A stretch of 64,000 nt of DNA from Mycolicibacterium baixiangningiae (GTDB lineage: Bacteria; Actinomycetota; Actinomycetes; Mycobacteriales; Mycobacteriaceae): the NCBI RefSeq assembly GCF_016313185.1, contig NZ_CP066218.1, positions 2,108,001 through 2,172,000 on the forward strand. The letters are read 5' to 3'. Positions 58,567 through 64,000 of the stretch are shown piece after piece. How positions within the stretch are numbered: position 1 is the stretch's first letter; every line of letters begins with the position of its first letter. The notes beneath the pieces are model-generated. The model was not told the origin of the DNA. It ran no database searches and saw nothing but the letters and a program-made list of their open reading frames with translations. A program made the position numbers and the translations under genes.

Positions 58567-58869
58567 CGGTGCTAGCACAGAGCTACCGGGCGGTAACCAA
58601 TTCTTAGGAGAATCGCGTTCTCCAAACGTGACGAAGACCACACATCGTCGGTGCGGAGGTCGGGTTCACCCCGCTGAGCAGCGCATACTGTGAACCCAGT
58701 CCGGCGCGATAACACAAGGTGTGGTACCGCGTTACCTAAGAACAGTGCAATAATCGGTACTAAGAGTGACATCTAACTTTGATCGGGACGTATGTGGGTC
58801 GTCCACCCGCGGCGCGCCGTCGCGGCCGCGAACTGGTGGACCCGCTGCTGACAGTGGGAAAGGCAGGGG
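58567..58869 (+). other. korA upstream region
   Basis: The 303 bp have no credible gene. They are richer in A+T than their surroundings and contain an inverted repeat, GGAGAA-TCGCG-TTCTCC (58607-58623), and several GTTAC/GGTAC-type motifs. The korA ribosome site is near 58857 (GAAAGGCAGGGG). This is probably the kor promoter region. Confidence 0.5.
58607..58623. promoter_or_regulatory. Inverted repeat upstream of korA
   Basis: GGAGAA and TTCTCC are perfect arms around TCGCG. They lie 247 bp before korA, in an A+T-richer stretch. It may be an operator; the regulator is unknown. Confidence 0.35.
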
Positions 58870-60801
58870 ATGGGGCTGAACGGCAACGGGGCCGCACCGC
58901 GGCAGAAGCTCGAGAAGGTCGTCATCCGATTCGCCGGTGACTCCGGTGACGGTATGCAGCTCACCGGTGATCGCTTCACCTCCGAGGCGGCCCTGTTCGG
59001 CAACGACCTGGCGACTCAGCCGAACTACCCGGCGGAGATCCGCGCCCCTCAGGGCACCCTGCCCGGCGTCTCGTCGTTCCAGATCCAGATCGCCGACTAC
59101 GACATCCTCACCGCGGGCGACCGGCCCGACGTGCTGGTGGCGATGAACCCGGCGGCGCTCAAGGCCAATGTGTCCGACCTGCCCCGCGGCGGTCTGATCA
59201 TCGCCAACTCCGACGAATTCACCAAGCGCAACCTGGCCAAGGTCGGCTACGACGCCAACCCGCTGGAGACCGACGAACTGTCCGACTACGTCGTGCAAGC
59301 CGTGCCGATGACCACGCTGACCCTCGGGGCCGTCGAGGAGATCGGGGCGTCGAAGAAGGACGGCCAGCGCGCGAAGAACATGTTCGCGCTCGGCCTGCTG
59401 TCGTGGATGTACGGCCGCGAACTGCACCAGAGCGAAGCCTTCATCAAGGAGAAGTTCGCCCGCAAACCCGATGTCGCCGCCGCGAACGTGCTGGCACTGA
59501 AGGCCGGGTGGAACTTCGGCGAGACCACCGAGGCGTTCGCCACCACCTACGAGGTGTCCCCGGCGAAACTCAAATCCGGCGAATACCGGCAGATCTCCGG
59601 TAACACCGCGCTGGCCTACGGGCTCGTGGCCGCCGGCGTGCTGGCCGATACGCAGGTGATGCTCGGCACCTACCCGATCACCCCGGCGTCGGACATCCTG
59701 CACGAGCTGTCCAAGCACAAGAACTTCAACGTGCTGACCTTCCAGGCCGAGGACGAGATCGCCGGAATCGGCGCCGCCATCGGCGCGTCCTACGGCGGTG
59801 CGCTCGGCGTCACCAGCACGTCGGGACCCGGCGTCGCCCTCAAGTCCGAGGCCATCGGCCTGGCGGTCATCACCGAGCTGCCGCTGGTCGTCGTCGACGT
59901 GCAGCGCGGCGGCCCCTCGACGGGGCTTCCCACCAAGACTGAACAGGCCGACCTGCTGCAGGCGCTCTACGGCCGCAACGGCGAGTCGCCGGTGGCGGTG
60001 CTCGCCCCGCGCTCGCCGTCGGACTGCTTCGACATCGCGGTCGACGCCGCCCGGATCGCGCTGACCTACCGCACGCCGGTGATCATCCTGTCCGACGGGG
60101 CGATCGCCAACGGCTCGGAGCCGTGGCGGATCCCGGACATCGCCGGATACCAGCGCATCGACCACACCTTCGCCCAGCCCGGCGAGGACTTCGCGCCGTA
60201 CGCGCGCGACCCGGAGACGCTGGCCCGCCAGTTCGCGGTGCCCGGAACCCCGGGCCTCGAACACCGCATCGGCGGTCTGGAGAAGGCCAACGGGTCGGGC
60301 AACATCAGCTACGAGCCGAAGAACCACGACCTCATGGTCCGGTTGCGCCAGGCCAAGGTCGACGGCATCGAGGTGCCCGACCTGGAGGTCGACGATCCCA
60401 CCGGCGACGCCGACCTGCTGCTGATCGGCTGGGGCAGCTCGTACGGTCCGATCGGCGAGGCCTGCCGCCGGGCCCGGCGCAAGGGCATCCGGGTCGCCCA
60501 TGCGCACCTGCGGCATCTCAACCCCTTCCCGGCCAACCTCGGTGAGGTGCTGGCGCGGTATCCGAAGGTCGTCGCGCCGGAGATGAACATGGGTCAGTTG
60601 GCGCTGTTGCTCCGGGCCAAGTACCTGGTGGACGTGCAGCCGGTCACCAAGGTCGAAGGCATGGCATTCCTGGCGGACGAGGTCGAGGGCATCATCGATG
60701 CGGCGATCGACGGCACGCTGGGAGACAAGGAAAACGAGAAGGCCACGTTCGCGCGACTGGCTGCGGCCACCGTGGGAACTGGCGTGGGAGCGAGCGCATG
60801 A
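58870..60801 (+). CDS. korA: 2-oxoglutarate ferredoxin oxidoreductase alpha subunit
   Basis: The 643-residue protein is a gamma-alpha fusion. The N-terminal gamma domain has VIRFAGDSGDGMQLTGDRF and NYPAEIRAPQGTLPGVSSF. The alpha domain from about 245 has GTYPITPASDILHELSKH, FQAEDEIAGIGAAIGASYGGALGVTSTSGPG (in pieces) and VVVDVQRGGPSTGLPTKTEQADL. With KorB it converts 2-oxoglutarate and CoA to succinyl-CoA with ferredoxin reduction, an anaerobic-type TCA step active in mycobacteria. It corresponds to Rv2455c. Confidence 0.95.
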   Translation: MGLNGNGAAPRQKLEKVVIRFAGDSGDGMQLTGDRFTSEAALFGNDLATQPNYPAEIRAPQGTLPGVSSFQIQIADYDILTAGDRPDVLVAMNPAALKANVSDLPRGGLIIANSDEFTKRNLAKVGYDANPLETDELSDYVVQAVPMTTLTLGAVEEIGASKKDGQRAKNMFALGLLSWMYGRELHQSEAFIKEKFARKPDVAAANVLALKAGWNFGETTEAFATTYEVSPAKLKSGEYRQISGNTALAYGLVAAGVLADTQVMLGTYPITPASDILHELSKHKNFNVLTFQAEDEIAGIGAAIGASYGGALGVTSTSGPGVALKSEAIGLAVITELPLVVVDVQRGGPSTGLPTKTEQADLLQALYGRNGESPVAVLAPRSPSDCFDIAVDAARIALTYRTPVIILSDGAIANGSEPWRIPDIAGYQRIDHTFAQPGEDFAPYARDPETLARQFAVPGTPGLEHRIGGLEKANGSGNISYEPKNHDLMVRLRQAKVDGIEVPDLEVDDPTGDADLLLIGWGSSYGPIGEACRRARRKGIRVAHAHLRHLNPFPANLGEVLARYPKVVAPEMNMGQLALLLRAKYLVDVQPVTKVEGMAFLADEVEGIIDAAIDGTLGDKENEKATFARLAAATVGTGVGASA

Positions 60802-60829
60802 CACGAGCGAGAAGCGGAGCGGATCGCGC

Positions 60830-61906
60830 ATGACTGAGCTGATCGGTACCGATCTGAGCCTGACCCCCCTGTCCAAGACGGCGGGGGTGCCCACCACCGA
60901 CCAGCCGCAGAAGGGCAAGGACTTCACCAGCGACCAGGAGGTGCGCTGGTGCCCCGGTTGCGGTGACTACGTCATTCTCAACACCATCCGCAACTTCCTG
61001 CCCGAGCTGGGGCTGCGCCGCGAGAACATCGCGTTCGTCAGCGGTATCGGCTGCTCGAGCCGGTTCCCGTACTACCTGGAGACCTACGGGTTCCACTCCA
61101 TCCACGGCCGCGCGCCGACCATCGCCACCGGTCTGGCGCTGGCGCGTCCCGACCTGTCGGTGTGGGTGGTCACCGGCGACGGCGACTCGCTGTCGATCGG
61201 CGGCAACCACCTGATCCACGCGTTGCGCCGCAACGTCAACATCACGATCCTGCTGTTCAACAACCGGATCTACGGGCTGACCAAGGGTCAGTACTCGCCG
61301 ACCTCCGAGGTCGGCAAGGTCACCAAGTCCACGCCCATGGGTTCGCTGGACTACCCGTTCAACCCTGTGTCCCTGGCGCTGGGCTCCGAGGCTACCTTCG
61401 TGGGCCGCGCGATGGACTCCGACCGCAAGGGGCTCTCGGAGGTGCTGAGGGGCGCGGCTGCGCACCGCGGCGCCGCGTTGGTCGAGATCCTGCAAGACTG
61501 CCCGATCTTCAACGACGGTTCCTTCGATGCGCTGCGCAAAGAGGGTGCCGACGAGCGGCTGATCAACGTCCGTCACGGTGAGCCGATCACCTTCGGCGCC
61601 GACGGCGAGTACTGCGTCGTGAAGTCCGGCTACGGCCTGGAGGTCGCCAAGACCGCCGACGTGTCGACCGACGAAATCGTGGTGCACAACGCCGAGATCG
61701 ACGACCCGGCGTACGCCTTCGCGCTGTCGCGTCTGTCCGAGCAGAACCTCGAGCACATGGTGATGGGCATCTTCCGGCAGGTCAGCAGGCCTACTTATGA
61801 CGATGCCGCCCGCGAGCAGGTCCGCTCGGCGCGGGATGCCAAACCGCACGACACCGCTGCACTGCAATCGCTGCTTCGCGGCAAGGACACCTGGACCATC
61901 GACTAA
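60830..61906 (+). CDS. korB: 2-oxoglutarate ferredoxin oxidoreductase beta subunit
   Basis: The 358-residue protein has [12 protein letters not shown] near residue 41 and the TPP-binding [20 protein letters not shown] near 117. It also has [16 protein letters not shown]. It supplies the thiamine diphosphate active site for KorA and probably ligates one iron-sulfur cluster (C41, C44 and later cysteines). It starts 28 bp after korA; the GCGCATGAC around its ATG repeats a similar string at the korA stop. Confidence 0.95.
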   Translation: MTELIGTDLSLTPLSKTAGVPTTDQPQKGKDFTSDQEVRWCPGCGDYVILNTIRNFLPELGLRRENIAFVSGIGCSSRFPYYLETYGFHSIHGRAPTIATGLALARPDLSVWVVTGDGDSLSIGGNHLIHALRRNVNITILLFNNRIYGLTKGQYSPTSEVGKVTKSTPMGSLDYPFNPVSLALGSEATFVGRAMDSDRKGLSEVLRGAAAHRGAALVEILQDCPIFNDGSFDALRKEGADERLINVRHGEPITFGADGEYCVVKSGYGLEVAKTADVSTDEIVVHNAEIDDPAYAFALSRLSEQNLEHMVMGIFRQVSRPTYDDAAREQVRSARDAKPHDTAALQSLLRGKDTWTID

Positions 61907-61916
61907 CGTCACCCAG

Positions 61917-62492
61917 GTGACGTCACCCGTACCGTTGGCCGCGGTCGTGCTGGCGGGCGGGGCGTCCCGCCGCATGGGACGCGACAAGGCGACGGTGGTC
62001 GTCGACGGCTCCACGCTGGTCGAGCGCGTGGTCGCCACGGTGAGTGAACGCAGCTCGCCGGTGTTCGTGATCGCCGCCCCGGGTCAGCCCCTTCCGGAGT
62101 TGTCCGCGCAGGTTCTACGCGACGAGGTGCGCGGCGTCGGGCCGCTGTTGGCCACCGGGCGTGGCCTGCGCGCCGCCGCGCAGGCCGGCCACCGATGGGC
62201 GTTCGTGTGCGCCGTCGACCTGCCGCATCTGACGATGGATTTCGTCGACGATCTCGCGGTGCCTGCCGCACGGCTCGGCGTCGACGTCGTGCTGCCCTGG
62301 GACGGCCGCGACCACTACCTGGCGGCCATCTACCGCACGTCGCTCGCGGATCACATCTCGACCCTGGTGGCCGCCGGAGAGCGCAGTATGCGGGCTCTGG
62401 TGGACACCGTCGACACCCAGCGGATCGTTATGCCCGAACAACGGGCGCTCACGAACGCGAACACCCCGGACGACCTACCCGTCGCGCCCTGA
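61917..62492 (+). CDS. mobA: Molybdenum cofactor guanylyltransferase
   Basis: The 191-residue protein begins [20 protein letters not shown], the nucleotidyltransferase LAGGxSxRMGxDK motif, and has [13 protein letters not shown]. It attaches GMP to molybdopterin to make Mo-bisMGD for enzymes of the DMSO-reductase family. The GTG start at 61917 lies in a perfect palindrome GGTGACGTCACC (61916-61927). It follows korB by 10 bp and matches the Rv2453c position. Confidence 0.9.
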   Translation: MTSPVPLAAVVLAGGASRRMGRDKATVVVDGSTLVERVVATVSERSSPVFVIAAPGQPLPELSAQVLRDEVRGVGPLLATGRGLRAAAQAGHRWAFVCAVDLPHLTMDFVDDLAVPAARLGVDVVLPWDGRDHYLAAIYRTSLADHISTLVAAGERSMRALVDTVDTQRIVMPEQRALTNANTPDDLPVAP

Positions 62493-63786
<1,294 letters not shown>

Positions 63787-63806
63787 TCTGGTCAAAGCCA
63801 TTTGAG

Positions 63807-63833
63807 GGGGCGGCGCCGGTCCGGCGCCGCCCC
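63807..63833 (+). terminator. Terminator hairpin after rpf
   Basis: GGGGCGGCGCCGG (63807-63819) and CCGGCGCCGCCCC (63821-63833) are perfect complements, followed by TTCGGCTTTCT. It begins 21 bp after the rpf stop. Confidence 0.85.
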
Positions 63834-63995
63834 TTCGGCTTTCTCAGAGACCCATTACGCCAGATAAGTAACGATTAAAACTTCCGCAACCCTGGTAACA
63901 CGTGATCTTCCTCACCCGACACACTGATCAACCGCATCGGGAGAGCGTTCTTCCACCGCGGGCCTTGTGTCACACGGTCGGGGAAGGACCGCACC

Positions 63996-64000
63996 ATGAT
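63996..64000 (+). CDS. Start of a further gene, cut off by the window end
   Basis: An ATG at 63996 is preceded by GGGGAAGGA (63980-63988) at good spacing, about 160 bp after the rpf terminator. Only the first codon is visible, so its product cannot be named. Confidence 0.45.

Noticed and set aside
61916..61927. GGTGACGTCACC palindrome at the mobA start as an operator
   Set aside because: It is perfect but only 12 bp, overlaps the start codon within an operon, and is made of common GTGAC/GTCAC words in GC-rich DNA.

Overview
The window is GC-rich chromosomal DNA from a mycobacterium, most likely a fast-growing Mycolicibacterium-type species; I cannot resolve the species. The gene content and order closely follow the M. 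tuberculosis Rv2450c-Rv2485c neighbourhood as I remember it (WS/DGAT-plsC-plsB2, ssb paralogue-ettA-gdh, aglA-glbO, HNH-DUF5130-pepN, Rv2466c, rpiB-nei, tig-clpP1-clpP2-clpX, korAB-mobA-rpf). Several accessory blocks interrupt that backbone.

Layout. 0-2.5 kb: a partial RibD-like reductase, a flavin reductase, and a PPOX-fold protein divergent from a tandem universal stress protein, with a candidate DosR box between them. 2.5-3.5 kb: a decayed IS481-type transposase, a tRNA-Arg(TCT) and a PD-(D/E)XK-like nuclease; a 12-bp copy of the tRNA 3' end lies on the far side of the transposase. 3.5-9.1 kb: a coupled lipid-acylation operon (WS/DGAT, PlsC with an HAD domain, PlsB2). 9.1-19.5 kb: a CopD/CtaG membrane protein, an SSB paralogue, EttA, the giant NAD-glutamate dehydrogenase and two small coupled genes. 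19.5-29.9 kb: aglA, glbO, HNH, CtaJ-like, DUF5130, a second HNH, pepN, a DUF732 secreted protein, the Rv2466c oxidoreductase, FadD15-like and a flavodoxin-fold protein.

30.0-35.3 kb: a nucleobase-deaminase and 2OG-oxygenase pair, rpiB, nei, a CPA1 antiporter and a DUF1542 membrane protein. 35.5-47.3 kb is the main accessory block between nei and tig: a molybdopterin oxidoreductase, a GAF protein, and a compact cassette of polyprenyl glycosylphosphotransferase, divergent cis-prenyltransferase and mutase-like flavoprotein. This cassette converges on a large secreted beta-helix protein and is followed by a type III glutamine synthetase. I regard the 38.6-44.9 kb cassette as the best candidate for an uncharacterised system, a surface or exopolysaccharide pathway.

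47.5-52.3 kb: tRNA-Gly(TCC), tRNA-Pro(TGG), tig, clpP1P2 (with a candidate ClgR box) and clpX with a long perfect terminator hairpin. 52.3-58.3 kb: a fatty acid desaturase, FdhD, a YncE-like lipoprotein and a TetR regulator, divergent from a Rieske oxygenase and DHDPR-like gene pair across a clear dyad operator. 58.9-64 kb: korA-korB-mobA, a long intergenic region with a 20-bp palindrome, a minimal RpfE-like protein, and the first codon of a further gene.

Family calls rest on motifs read by eye and on remembered homologues; no database search was possible.
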